Below, in pieces: positions 8,383 to 17,205 of a stretch of 64,000 nt of DNA. The stretch comes from an uncultured Myxococcales bacterium (GTDB lineage Bacteria; Myxococcota_A; Polyangia; Polyangiales; Polyangiaceae), in NCBI GenBank assembly GCA_937949945.1, contig CALFEQ010000085.1, positions 124,001-188,000 on the forward strand, written 5' to 3'. The notes under the pieces are model-generated. The model made no database searches and was not told the DNA's origin. It saw nothing but the letters and a program-made list of their open reading frames with translations. How positions within the stretch are numbered: the first letter of the stretch is position 1; each line of letters begins with the position of its first letter. The position numbers and the translations under genes were made by a program.

Positions 8383-9261
8383 ATGGCGCGACTCGCGGAC
8401 CGCCTCCCCGACAATGCCGAGGGCGAGTTCTACGTCGATTCGTCGTGCATCGACTGCGCGGTCTGCCGCAACGTCGCACCCCAGACGTTCGCGCGTTCGA
8501 CGCGTGCCGGCGCTTCGTTCGTAGTCCTCCAGCCGTCCAAGCCCAACCAGGTGCTGCGGGCGAAGATGGCGCTGGTCTCGTGTCCGACGAGCGCCATCGG
8601 ATCGCGGTCGAAGCTCCCCGTCGACGACGCCATCGCCGCCTTCCCGGAGCCGCTCGGCGACGACGTGTACTTCTGCGGCTTCGCTTCGGAGAGCTCGTTC
8701 GGCGCGCAGAGCTATCTGATCGTACGCCCCGAAGGGAACGTGCTGGTCGACTCGCCGCGAGCGGTGCCGAAGCTGCTCGATCGCATCGAGGCGCTGGGCG
8801 GCGTCCGTTGGATGTTCCTGACCCATCGCGACGACGTGGGTGACCACGCGAAGATCGCGCGCCGCTTCGGCTGCGAGCGCGTGATGCACGCCGCCGACAT
8901 CACACCCGACACGGAAGACGTCGAGATCAAGATCGAGGGCGAAGCCCCCGTGCGGCTGGCGCACGATCTTCTCGTCCTCCCAGTCCCTGGGCACACGAAA
9001 GGAAGCGCCGCGCTCCTCTACCGCGACCTCGCGCTCTTCACCGGCGACCATCTGTTCGCAACCGACGACGGCGAACGCCTCTACGCCTCTCGCTCGGTCT
9101 GCTGGTACTCGTGGGAGGCACAAAAGCGCTCTCTGAAGACCCTCCTCTCCCACGACTTCTGCTGGGTCCTCCCGGGCCACGACGGCCGCATGCGCGCCCC
9201 TTCCCTCGAAGCGATGCGCGAGCAAGTCCGCGCCGCCACCCTCCGCGCAGCCCGCACGTAA
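8383..9261 (+). CDS. Ferredoxin-metallo-beta-lactamase-fold fusion protein
   Basis: A 292-residue protein. Residues 1-80 form a small [4Fe-4S] ferredoxin domain with CIDCAVC (Cx2Cx2C) and a distal SCPTSAI supplying the fourth Cys. The rest is a metallo-beta-lactamase-fold hydrolase: LTHRDDVGDH replaces the usual HxHxDH, and PVPGHTKGS, FTGDHLF and LPGHDGRM follow. The altered first motif (HxDDxxxxH) suggests a modified metal site. The ATG at 8383 starts just before the ferredoxin domain; longer in-frame starts add only low-complexity Arg/Ala residues. Its place behind etfBA suggests a redox role, but the substrate is unknown. Known relatives share the two-domain layout. Confidence 0.85.
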   Translation: MARLADRLPDNAEGEFYVDSSCIDCAVCRNVAPQTFARSTRAGASFVVLQPSKPNQVLRAKMALVSCPTSAIGSRSKLPVDDAIAAFPEPLGDDVYFCGFASESSFGAQSYLIVRPEGNVLVDSPRAVPKLLDRIEALGGVRWMFLTHRDDVGDHAKIARRFGCERVMHAADITPDTEDVEIKIEGEAPVRLAHDLLVLPVPGHTKGSAALLYRDLALFTGDHLFATDDGERLYASRSVCWYSWEAQKRSLKTLLSHDFCWVLPGHDGRMRAPSLEAMREQVRAATLRAART

Positions 9262-9352
9262 CCCCTCCGCACCACGCACCTGTCTCGAAGCCCCGGCGCG
9301 GGCCATCCGAAATCTGGCCGGGCCATGGGGCCACGTATGGCCACGGGGCGGT

Positions 9353-9417
9353 GCCCCAAAAATGGGGGTCTCGAGATCCTTGGCTTGCCAAAGATCTCGA
9401 GACCCCCGTTTTGGGGC
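9353..9417. repeat. Long near-perfect inverted repeat (hairpin)
   Basis: The two arms pair around a TT centre at 9385-9386. Bases 9359-9384 pair with 9387-9412, with one C.A mismatch and one G.T wobble. After a single bulged A, five further G:C pairs close the stem at 9353/9417. The core GGGGGTCTCGAGATC is repeated perfectly in inverse. It lies in the 200-bp gap between the MBL fusion gene and the MarR-like gene. It has no poly-T tail, so it is not a classical terminator; a REP-like or miniature mobile element is possible. Confidence 0.85.
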
Positions 9418-9462
9418 CGTCGGGGGTGGGTATGGCGGCACGCCGCATGCTGCGGGGCGGGC

Positions 9463-10008
9463 ATGCACGCCATCACGTTCGAGCTGAAAAGAGCGCACCT
9501 GAGCGGGGTCGCATTCGGGAGGTCGGTCCTCGAGAAGCGCGTCAAGGGGATGACGCCCGCGCGGTTCGACTTGATGTACGCGATTCGGATTTCGCTCGCG
9601 CGGCCCGTAGGGCGCCGCTGGCCGGACGGGTTCAGGGAGGACCAGGCGACGCTCCGGAAGAAGCTGGGGCTTCACCCATCCACGGTCAGCAAGATGATCA
9701 AGCGGCTCGTCGAGATGGGGTGGCTCGAAAGGCAGGAGAAGGCCGTCTGGGATCGGAGACGGAACATGATCGCCCTGACCGAGCTCGGCATGCGGAAGAT
9801 CGTCAAGGCGATGCGCATCGTCTTTCAGATGCGGACACACCTGAAGCACTTCGAGGATCTTTTTCGCTGCAGGGCGAACGCGGGCTATCACATCCTCGAG
9901 GCGATCGGCGACGTCTGGGACGACATCAACACGATCGCCACCTCGTTCGGTGACAAGTCTCGCTTGCTCTTCGACATCGGGTACGGCTGGGAAGGGCAGT
10001 ACGGGTAG
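9463..10008 (+). CDS. MarR-like winged-helix transcriptional regulator
   Basis: A 181-residue predicted DNA-binding protein. The middle (about 45-110) reads as a winged helix: LRKKLGLHPSTVSKMIKRLV for the helix-turn-helix and ERQEKAVWDRRRNMIALTELG for the wing. A MarR/PadR-type helical tail follows. The frame is open further upstream through the hairpin at 9353-9417, but those codons are clearly the inverted repeat itself. The ATG at 9463 is therefore preferred. No ligand or target is evident, and the nearest gene downstream is on the opposite strand and converges on it. The hairpin sits directly upstream and could affect its transcription. Confidence 0.7.
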   Translation: MHAITFELKRAHLSGVAFGRSVLEKRVKGMTPARFDLMYAIRISLARPVGRRWPDGFREDQATLRKKLGLHPSTVSKMIKRLVEMGWLERQEKAVWDRRRNMIALTELGMRKIVKAMRIVFQMRTHLKHFEDLFRCRANAGYHILEAIGDVWDDINTIATSFGDKSRLLFDIGYGWEGQYG

Positions 10009-10024
10009 CGCGGACGGTGCGCCG

Positions 10025-11131
10025 TCATTTCCAGCCTGTCGCTGCCTTGATCACCGGCACGATCTCGTCCGCCGCCTCCTTGCCGTGCGCCTCGTTCGCG
10101 TGCTCGGCGCAGCCCGTCTCGTCCACCGGATAGTCTGCCTCCTTCCATTGGAAGACGTGGAGCTTCGCGTCGGTCGCGTGTGCGGCCTTGATGTCGTCGA
10201 GGACGGCTTTCAACGTCGAGCGTTGCCGGAAGCCCGGTGGATCGAGGTCCTTGATCTGCGACCAGATGGTCATGAACACGTGCGCATCGGGATGGCGCTT
10301 CCGGATCGACGTCACGAGCTCCTCGTAACCTTCCCGGAAACCGGCCGGCGGCGTCGGCGACGTGATGTCCGTCCCGCCCAGCGCGATGACGACGACATCC
10401 GGCGTCCACGCGTCGAAGTCCCACTTGCTCGAGGGATCGTCCGGGAGCGTACGGAGATAGAGCGCCGGGAAGTTCTCGCCGTCGTCGCCCGGCTCGTTCT
10501 TCACGATCCCCTTCCCCGAGTACGCGATGAGATGGCTCTCCGCATCGAGCGCCGTCGCGATGAAGTGCGCGGCGCTCTTGCGGACGTTGTCGTGCTCCGG
10601 AGAGCGGCCGTTCGGGTTGCACGTGCTCGCGTCGCCCTCGACGCCGTATCCGGAGATGTTCGAGTCCGCCAGGAACTCGATGCGTCGCGCCTTGCGCGGC
10701 GGCGGCGCGAGCAGCGTGCCGCCGTCGGGGAAAGAGACGTCTTCGAGGACGACGGTCCCGACGTTGGCCTCCGTTCGCTTCTCGAGCTCGAGCACGTGGA
10801 CGCCGCCATCGAAATCGCTCGCGAAGTCGAATCGCTCGCGCTGTCCGGACACCTCGATCCGCCGCCGGAACGTGCCGTCCACGATGACGTTGAAGAAGCT
10901 CGACGTCGTGCTCCCAGGCAGCGACCGTTGCGTGAGCGTGATCGTCGGCGGTTTGCCTTCGAAGCGCACGACGATCCTCCCTCCCGGCCAGGCCGTCGCC
11001 GGGGTCGACGTCGACGTGTCGAATCGGCCGATGAGCTGCACCTCCGGCGGGCCCTCCGGAGCCTGCCCCGCCGCGTCGTCCGAGCACGCGGCGACGAGCA
11101 CCGTGCACAAGAACCACCGACGAAAGACCAT
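10025..11131 (-). CDS. CE2-like SGNH-fold esterase lipoprotein
   Basis: A 368-residue exported protein. The N-terminus MVFRRWFLCTVLVAAC carries a lipobox with Cys16. Residues about 30-150 look like the jelly-roll domain found in front of CE2 acetylesterases. The SGNH catalytic half follows: FLADSNISGYG is block I with the nucleophile Ser, ALGGTDIT is the GxND-like block, and EHANEAHGKEAADEI near the C-terminus gives the catalytic His. The final IKAATGW matches the typical CE2 ending. CE2 enzymes deacetylate polysaccharides; the substrate here is unknown. Another in-frame ATG at 11149 would add six residues. The gene lies 44 bp behind the sterol desaturase-family gene on the same strand. Confidence 0.82.
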   Translation of the reverse strand: MVFRRWFLCTVLVAACSDDAAGQAPEGPPEVQLIGRFDTSTSTPATAWPGGRIVVRFEGKPPTITLTQRSLPGSTTSSFFNVIVDGTFRRRIEVSGQRERFDFASDFDGGVHVLELEKRTEANVGTVVLEDVSFPDGGTLLAPPPRKARRIEFLADSNISGYGVEGDASTCNPNGRSPEHDNVRKSAAHFIATALDAESHLIAYSGKGIVKNEPGDDGENFPALYLRTLPDDPSSKWDFDAWTPDVVVIALGGTDITSPTPPAGFREGYEELVTSIRKRHPDAHVFMTIWSQIKDLDPPGFRQRSTLKAVLDDIKAAHATDAKLHVFQWKEADYPVDETGCAEHANEAHGKEAADEIVPVIKAATGWK

Positions 11132-11175
11132 GCACCGACCGTAGCCCATGTGCCAGCGGGCCTCGAACGGGATCG

Positions 11176-12288
11176 TCAGCCACGGAACCAGACGACGATC
11201 GCGACGACGCCCACCGCGAGCCGCGTGGCCTCCACGTACGGCGCCCAACGCCGCCCCTCGATGAGCGCTCCGAAGGCGAACAGACCGCCCAGGACCGTCA
11301 CGCCGGCGAGAAAGAGCAGCCGGCGGTCGATCGAGGAATGCCACGTCATCAGCAAGAAGGTGACCGCGACGACGATCGCGTACTGGACGCCGAGATAGAT
11401 CGCCAGCCGCCGCGACAACGGACGGTCGTACTTCGAACGACCCTCGACGGGAGGCGCCGTCGCGACGAAGCCCCGAGGCTTCCACGCAGGTGCCGCGAAC
11501 CACACGCGGATCTTGTCCCACGGGCTTCGCGCAGCACGCGCCATCGCCGCCATCTCGAACCAGTAATGGACCTGCGCCCACATCGGGTCGAAGCTGCCGA
11601 GCGGCTTCGTGATGCCGTACACGGGCGTCTCCGTCTCCTCCGCGTAGGTCCCGAAGAGCCGATCCCACACGATGAGCGTCGCGCCGTAGTTCTTGTCGAG
11701 GTAACGCTCGTTGATCGCGTGATGAACGCGATGATGGCTGGGCAGGTTGAAGATCCAGTCGAGCGGACCGCGGATGCGGCCCACGAGCTGCGTGTGGATC
11801 CAGAACTGATAGAGCGTCGAAAGCGCGACGACGACGGCGTAGACGGACACGGGGACGCCGAGCACCGCCAGCGGTAGATAGAACGGCAGCGCCGTCCAGC
11901 TCGTCAGCACCGCCTGCCGGAGAGCCACCGCGAGGTTGTAGTCCTCGCTCTGGTGGTGCACGACGTGCGCCGCCCAGAGGAAGTTCACCTCGTGGCTCAG
12001 CCGGTGCCACCAGTAGTACAGGAAGTCGACGCCGACGAAGGCGAGCAGCCACGCGAGCCAGGTCTGCTCGATCGTGAACAGGCGCGCATGCTCGTAGACC
12101 CACCCGTAGACGCCGAGCTGCGCCGCCGTCCAGACGAGCGCCGCGACGCGCGACGTGATCCCGCAGCTCAGGTCCGTGAGCGCGTCCGTGAACCGGTAGA
12201 CCTCGATCCCGCGCCGCTTCGCCCAAGCGAGCTCCAGCGCAATCAGGACGAAGAAGACGGGAACCGCCAGCGCGATCGGATCGGGCAT
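11176..12288 (-). CDS. Sterol desaturase / fatty acid hydroxylase family protein
   Basis: A 370-residue integral membrane di-iron oxygenase. Three histidine clusters match the family: HRLSH (95-99), HVVHH (108-112) and HRVHH (186-190). Helices surround them (about 5-22, 75-92, 130-155 and a C-terminal pair near 305-365). Family members hydroxylate or desaturate sterols, fatty acids or ether lipids. The long C-terminal extension with two helices recalls alkylglycerol monooxygenase-like members. The ATG at 12288 directly precedes the first helix. Upstream lies a 258-bp divergent gap facing dnaX, in which I see no clear motif. Confidence 0.88.
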   Translation of the reverse strand: MPDPIALAVPVFFVLIALELAWAKRRGIEVYRFTDALTDLSCGITSRVAALVWTAAQLGVYGWVYEHARLFTIEQTWLAWLLAFVGVDFLYYWWHRLSHEVNFLWAAHVVHHQSEDYNLAVALRQAVLTSWTALPFYLPLAVLGVPVSVYAVVVALSTLYQFWIHTQLVGRIRGPLDWIFNLPSHHRVHHAINERYLDKNYGATLIVWDRLFGTYAEETETPVYGITKPLGSFDPMWAQVHYWFEMAAMARAARSPWDKIRVWFAAPAWKPRGFVATAPPVEGRSKYDRPLSRRLAIYLGVQYAIVVAVTFLLMTWHSSIDRRLLFLAGVTVLGGLFAFGALIEGRRWAPYVEATRLAVGVVAIVVWFRG

Positions 12289-12546
12289 CGCTCGACGCGG
12301 ACCGCGACGGCACACCCGCGGGTGCGCCGCCACGCTGCGCGTGGCCGTCCGCGTGATGGAAGTGTAGCAGAGCCCGATGACACGACCTTCGCCGGTCCCG
12401 CTCCGCCGCACGCCCCTCCGCAGCCCTCCTCCGCGCGCCCCGCGGGCCGACAGACGGCGTCTCCGACGAAGCACGGCAGGGCCGCCGCGCGACATCGGAG
12501 CCGGTCGACCGTCGACTCCCACGCCTGCATGCGCTAGGACGGCGTC

Positions 12547-14607
12547 GTGTCGTATCTCGTCCTGGCTCGCAAGTACCGGCCGCAGTCGTTCGACGACCTC
12601 GTCGGCCAGGAGCACGTGGCCCAGACGCTCGCCAACGCGATCGCGCAGAACCGCGTCGCGCATGCCTTCCTCTTCACCGGGGTCCGCGGCGTCGGGAAGA
12701 CGACGAGCGCACGCATCCTCGCCAAGTGCTTGAACTGCCTCGGCGCCGACGGCAAGGCGACCGGCCCCGTCGTGACGCCCTGCCAGACGTGCGCCGCTTG
12801 CACGGAGATCGCAGCCGGCGTCGACATGGACGTGCAGGAGATCGACGCCGCCAGCTACAACGGCGTCGACGAGGTCCGGCGCCTCCAGGAAGGGCTCGCG
12901 TTCCGCCCCGCACGCGACCGCTTCAAGATCTACATCGTGGACGAGGTCCACATGCTGTCGAACGCGGCGTGGAACGCGTTCCTCAAGACGCTCGAGGAGC
13001 CGCCGCCGCACGTCAAATTCATCTTCGCGACCACGGAGGTCCACAAGGTCCCCGTCACGATCCTCAGCCGCTGCCAGCGTTACGACTTCAAGCTCGTGAG
13101 CGCGCGGCAGATCGCAGCACGGCTCCGCGACGTCCTCGCGCGCGAGCAGCTCGCCGCCGACGACGCCGCCATCAACGTCCTCGCGCGCGAAGCGGCCGGA
13201 TCGATGCGCGACGCGATGAGCCTCCTCGATCAGGTCATCGCGTACGGGGCCGAGAAGATCACGGCCGACGTCGTCGCGAAGGTCCTCGGCGTCGCCGATC
13301 GAGAGGTCCTCCAGAAGCTCATCGGCGCCGTCCTCGCCGGCGACGCCGGCGCCGCGCTCGACGTGCTCGATCAGACGGCACGGCAGGGCTTCGACATGGT
13401 CCACCTCTGGAAGGACCTCATGCGCTACGTGCGCAACCTCGTCGTCGCGAAGGTCTGCAGCGAGTCGCAGGCGCGCGAGCTGCTCGACCTCGCCGACGAG
13501 GAGGTCGCGGACGTCTTCGCCCTCGCCCAGAAGAGCGACACCGACGACCTCACACGCATCTTCACCGGACTTTCGCGCGGCTTCGACGACATCGTGAAGA
13601 GCGGGCAGGTCCGCTCGAACCTCGAGATGACGCTCGTGCGCCTCGCACGACGGCCGCCGCTCCTTCCGCTCGACGAGCTGCTCAGCCGGCTCGGCGATCT
13701 CGAGAAGCGCCTCGCCACCGGAGCCCCTCCCCCGCCGCGCGGAGGAGGCGGTGGTGGAGCCGGCGGTCGAAGCCGGCCCGAGACCCACGCGTCGGCCACC
13801 TCCAGCATGGCCGCGGACCCCACGGCGTCGATCCTCGGCACGGCGGTCGGTCCTTCGCCGGTTGGTCCGTCGCCCGTCGGTCCGACGCCCATCGGCGTCG
13901 CTCCGGTCGCATTCGCACCGCCGCTGGCGCACGCGTCCGCGGCTCCTTCGGTCGGAACGCGTACGAGCCCGCCGGTCCGCGGAGCGCTCGCCCTCGAGGT
14001 CGAACCCGCTCCCGAGATCGCGCCGATCCCCACCGTCCGGAGCGCGCCCGTCGAACGCCCCGACGCGGTCCCCGCGCGACCCGCGAGCGCGCCGGTGCTC
14101 TCCACGGCGAAGACCGAGCCCTCCGAGGCGAGCACGGGGCGCAACGAAGTGAACGGCGACGCGAAGATCGCTCCGCTCAACCCGAGCGCGCTCCTCGAGA
14201 GCGAGACGATCAAGACCTGGCGCGCCCTCGTGGATCGGGTCCGCGCGGTCGACCCGGCGGTCGCGGCGATGCTCGATCTCGCGGTGCCGATCACGGTCAG
14301 CCCCGAGCGCGTCGTCGTGGGGATCGAAGACGACTCCTTCGAGAACGTACGCGCGGAACAGACGAACGCGCGCACCGTGCTCACCGCCGAGGCGCGAGCC
14401 CACTTCGGGACGGCCACCGAGGTCGTCTTCGAGCGCGCCGCTCGGGGGAGCAAGGTCGCCAGCATCGCCTACCTCGAGGCGGCGAAGAAGAAGCAGATGC
14501 AGCTCGAGGCACGCGCGGCGATCGAGAGACACGAGCTCGTGCAGCATGCGATCCGCGTCTTCGGCGCGGAGCTGAAGGACGTCAAGCTGCCGGCGCAGGA
14601 GGAGTAG
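12547..14607 (+). CDS. dnaX: DNA polymerase III subunit gamma/tau
   Basis: The clamp-loader ATPase, 686 residues, GTG start. The AAA+ module begins at residue 1 with SYLVLARKYRPQSFDDLVGQ. It shows Walker A GVRGVGKTT (45-53), a zinc-binding Cys set (C64, C79, C82, C85), the Walker B/DEVH box (131-137) and sensor-1 segment HVKFIFATTEVHKVP. Domain III ends near residue 375. A Pro/Ser/Ala-rich linker (about 395-520) includes the short repeat VGPSPVGPSPVGPTP. The C-terminal tau-like domain (about 545-686) would contact the polymerase. I see no A-rich slippery heptamer, so a separate gamma product by frameshift is not supported. It heads the conserved dnaX-ybaB-recR order. Confidence 0.95.
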   Translation: MSYLVLARKYRPQSFDDLVGQEHVAQTLANAIAQNRVAHAFLFTGVRGVGKTTSARILAKCLNCLGADGKATGPVVTPCQTCAACTEIAAGVDMDVQEIDAASYNGVDEVRRLQEGLAFRPARDRFKIYIVDEVHMLSNAAWNAFLKTLEEPPPHVKFIFATTEVHKVPVTILSRCQRYDFKLVSARQIAARLRDVLAREQLAADDAAINVLAREAAGSMRDAMSLLDQVIAYGAEKITADVVAKVLGVADREVLQKLIGAVLAGDAGAALDVLDQTARQGFDMVHLWKDLMRYVRNLVVAKVCSESQARELLDLADEEVADVFALAQKSDTDDLTRIFTGLSRGFDDIVKSGQVRSNLEMTLVRLARRPPLLPLDELLSRLGDLEKRLATGAPPPPRGGGGGGAGGRSRPETHASATSSMAADPTASILGTAVGPSPVGPSPVGPTPIGVAPVAFAPPLAHASAAPSVGTRTSPPVRGALALEVEPAPEIAPIPTVRSAPVERPDAVPARPASAPVLSTAKTEPSEASTGRNEVNGDAKIAPLNPSALLESETIKTWRALVDRVRAVDPAVAAMLDLAVPITVSPERVVVGIEDDSFENVRAEQTNARTVLTAEARAHFGTATEVVFERAARGSKVASIAYLEAAKKKQMQLEARAAIERHELVQHAIRVFGAELKDVKLPAQEE

Positions 14608-14613
14608 ACGACG

Positions 14614-14937
14614 ATGGCCCAGTTTCGCGGTGGAATGAACGAGCTGATGCGGCAGGCCGCGCGCCTTCAGCGCAAGGTCGAGCAGGCGAAGAAGGAGCTC
14701 GCCGACAAGGAGGTCGTCGCCACGGCGGTCGGCGACAAGGTGAAGGCGACCGTGACCTACGCGGGCAAGGTCTCCAGGATCGAGATCGACCCCGAGTTCC
14801 TGAAGAACGAGGGTCTCGAGCTCGCGCTCGACGGCGTGGTCGCCGCGGTCAACGCAGGGCTCGAGCAGGCCCAGCAAGCGATGGAGAAGGAGCTCGAGAA
14901 GGTCACGAACGGCCTCAAGATCCCCGGCCTGACCTGA
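14614..14937 (+). CDS. ybaB: YbaB/EbfC family nucleoid-associated protein
   Basis: A 107-residue protein of the usual length for the family. It starts MAQFRGGMNELMRQAARLQR, an amphipathic helix, followed by the beta-rich core (TYAGKVSRIEIDPEFL) and a C-terminal helix pair (AGLEQAQQAMEKELEKV). The dimer binds DNA as a nucleoid-associated protein. It starts 6 bp after the dnaX stop and precedes recR by 49 bp, a gene order conserved in many bacteria. Confidence 0.93.
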   Translation: MAQFRGGMNELMRQAARLQRKVEQAKKELADKEVVATAVGDKVKATVTYAGKVSRIEIDPEFLKNEGLELALDGVVAAVNAGLEQAQQAMEKELEKVTNGLKIPGLT

Positions 14938-14986
14938 CCCGCCCGACTTTTCCGACCCGCCCGCCGAGAGCCCGGCCGGTCATCGA

Positions 14987-15598
14987 ATGCAGTCGCCCAA
15001 GGTGAAGAAGCTCGTCTCTCTCTTCTCACGCCTGCCCGGCGTGGGCGAGAAGACGGCACAGCGCTACGTCCTGTACCTGCTCACGGCCGACGCCGAGATC
15101 GCGCGTGACCTCGGCCGAGAGCTCTCGACTCTCCACGAAGAGCTCCGGCCTTGCGTGCGGTGCGGCAACATCGCCGAGGTCGTCCCCGGCGAGGAGTCGA
15201 TCGTCTGCACGATCTGCAGGGACCCGCAGCGCGATCCCCACGTGCTCTGCGTCGTCGGCCGCGTGCACGACCTCAATGCGATCGAACGCACCGGCGCCAT
15301 GCGCGGCCGCTACTTCGTCCTCGGGCGTCTCCTCTCGCCGCTCGAAGGCATCGGCCCCGAGGATCTGCCGATCCCCCGGCTGCTCGCCCGGATCCGAGAC
15401 GAAGGCGTCACGGAGGTGATCGTCGCCACGCCGCCGAGCGTCGACGGCGAGGCGACCGCGCTCCTGCTCAAACGCGAGCTCGCCCCCTCCGGCGTGAAGA
15501 TGACCCGCATCGCGAGCGGCGTGCCACACGGCGGCGATCTCGAATACGCCGACCCCATCACGATGGGGCGCGCGCTCGCCGGCCGGCAGGCCCTCTGA
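14987..15598 (+). CDS. recR: Recombination mediator RecR
   Basis: A 203-residue protein, normal for RecR. It has an N-terminal helix-hairpin-helix (FSRLPGVGEKTAQRYVLYLL), a Cys4 zinc finger (CVRCGN and CTIC) and a Toprim domain with CVVGRVHDLNAIERTGAMRG. Near the end come IASGVPHGGDLEYADP and the C-terminal strand (GRALAGRQAL). With RecF and RecO it loads RecA at SSB-coated gaps. It is third in the dnaX-ybaB-recR cluster, on the same strand. The ATG at 14987 directly precedes the QSPKVKKLVSLFSRLPGVG homology. Confidence 0.96.
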   Translation: MQSPKVKKLVSLFSRLPGVGEKTAQRYVLYLLTADAEIARDLGRELSTLHEELRPCVRCGNIAEVVPGEESIVCTICRDPQRDPHVLCVVGRVHDLNAIERTGAMRGRYFVLGRLLSPLEGIGPEDLPIPRLLARIRDEGVTEVIVATPPSVDGEATALLLKRELAPSGVKMTRIASGVPHGGDLEYADPITMGRALAGRQAL

Positions 15599-15682
15599 CG
15601 TCCGCTTCCGCGCGCAGAGGCTCGCCCGTCCCGCACGCACGCGCTCGACACCGAGGAGCGCCGTTCTTGCACGGCGCCGGGC

Positions 15683-17194
15683 ATGTCCGCCATGCGAACG
15701 CTCGCGCCCGTCGCGGCCGCGGTCCTGGCGTGCTCGCTCGTCGTCCTCGCGCTCGTGCTCGCCGGGTCCTCGCCGAAGCGCGCGCTCGCCGAGAAGGGCG
15801 AGCGGGAGCGGCCCACGGCGATCACCGGCGTCACCGTCGTCGACCCGAAGACCGGCGAGCGCCGCGCCGACCAGACGATCCTCGTCGAGCAAGGTCGGAT
15901 CGCGAGGATCGCGCCCACGAACGAGCTCGAGGTCGACCCCCGAGCCCGTGTCGTCGACGCCTCGGGCAAGTGGGCCGTCCCCGGGCTCGTGGACGCGCAC
16001 GTCCACTTCTTCCAGTCGGGCGGCCCGTACACCCGGCCGGACGTCGTCGACCTGCGGGCGCGGTTCCCGTACGAAGAAGAGATCGCGCGGACCCGCAGGA
16101 AGATCCCCGCCACGCTCGAGCGCTGGCTCGCGAGCGGCGTCACCGCGGTCGCCGATCTCGGCGGCGGATCGTGGACGTACGACGTGCGATCCATCGCGCG
16201 CCGGAGGGACGCCGCGCCTCACGTCGCCGTCGCCGGGCGCCTCATCTCGACCATCGGCGCGGACGAGCTCGACACCGGCGATCCTCCGGTCGTGCGCGCG
16301 AAGAGCCCGACACACGCGGCGGCGCTCGCCCGCGAGGAGCTCGCGCGCGACCCCGACTTCTTGAAGTTCTGGTTCGTCCACGAGCGCGGCGCCGACCTCG
16401 ATGCGGAGGCCGAGCTCGTCCGCGCCGTCGCGGACGTCGCACACCGCGCCGGCAAGCGCCTCGTCGTGCACGCCACCGAGCTCGATACCGCGACGGCGGC
16501 GCTGCGTGCCGGCGCCGACGTCCTCGCGCACTCCGTGGAGGACCGCCCCGTCGACGAGACCTTCCTCCGCCTCGCTCGCGAGCGCGACGCGGTCTACATC
16601 CCCACGCTCTGGGTCGGAAGGGGCTACCAGGTCGCGCTCTCCGGGGAGTACGCACCGACGGAGGTCGAGCGACGCCTCGGCGATCCCGAGATCGTCGCCG
16701 AGCTCCGTGGGACCGGCGGCCTGCGCGCGCCCGCTCACCCTTCGACGCGCATCGCCAGCGAGAACCTCCGGCGCGTCTGGGACGCGGGGATCACCGTCGC
16801 CGTCGGTAGCGACGCCGGGAACATCGGCACGCTCCACGGCCCGGGGTACTTCCGCGAGATCGAGATGCTCTCGCGCGCCGGGCTCTCCCCGCGCGAGGTC
16901 CTTCTCGCCGCGACCGTCAACGGCGCGCGCGTGATGGGTCGGTCCGGCACGATCGGCGCGCTCGAGCCCGGATGGATCGCCGACATCGTCCTCCTCGACG
17001 CCGATCCGCTGGAGGACGCGCGAAACCTCGCGCGCGTCCATCGCGTCGTGCGCGGCGGCAAGGTCTTCGATCCCGAGACGCTCGTTCCCGAGCCGTCCAC
17101 ACCGCACGAGCAGCACACGCGTCGCAGCGGCTCGGATCGTCACGCTCCGTGCGACGAGCCTTGCGCGCTTCATGGGCGAGCCGAGCTCGACTAG
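15683..17194 (+). CDS. Secreted or membrane-anchored amidohydrolase
   Basis: A 503-residue protein of the amidohydrolase superfamily (imidazolonepropionase-like group). The N-terminal hydrophobic stretch (about 6-30) should act as signal peptide or anchor, so the enzyme is probably periplasmic. The metal-binding DAHVHF motif follows GKWAVPGLV. Further His residues lie in LVVHATELD and LAHSVED, and the catalytic Asp in VAVGSDAGNIGT. The C-terminal small domain closes with GRSGTIGALEPGWIADIVLL and NLARVHRVVRGGKV, typical of the family. The substrate is unknown. It follows recR by 84 bp and is 11 bp ahead of ridA, which suggests co-transcription with ridA. Confidence 0.87.
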   Translation: MSAMRTLAPVAAAVLACSLVVLALVLAGSSPKRALAEKGERERPTAITGVTVVDPKTGERRADQTILVEQGRIARIAPTNELEVDPRARVVDASGKWAVPGLVDAHVHFFQSGGPYTRPDVVDLRARFPYEEEIARTRRKIPATLERWLASGVTAVADLGGGSWTYDVRSIARRRDAAPHVAVAGRLISTIGADELDTGDPPVVRAKSPTHAAALAREELARDPDFLKFWFVHERGADLDAEAELVRAVADVAHRAGKRLVVHATELDTATAALRAGADVLAHSVEDRPVDETFLRLARERDAVYIPTLWVGRGYQVALSGEYAPTEVERRLGDPEIVAELRGTGGLRAPAHPSTRIASENLRRVWDAGITVAVGSDAGNIGTLHGPGYFREIEMLSRAGLSPREVLLAATVNGARVMGRSGTIGALEPGWIADIVLLDADPLEDARNLARVHRVVRGGKVFDPETLVPEPSTPHEQHTRRSGSDRHAPCDEPCALHGRAELD

Positions 17195-17205
17195 AGTGAC
17201 CGCCC

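Noticed and set aside
13680..14480. Programmed frameshift in dnaX producing gamma
   Set aside because: No A-rich slippery heptamer followed by a stem-loop could be seen at the linker.
11176..14877. A 1,233-codon minus-strand frame spanning the sterol desaturase gene and the region opposite dnaX
   Set aside because: Only the part up to 12288 shows family homology; the rest is the antisense of dnaX and ybaB, which are certain genes.
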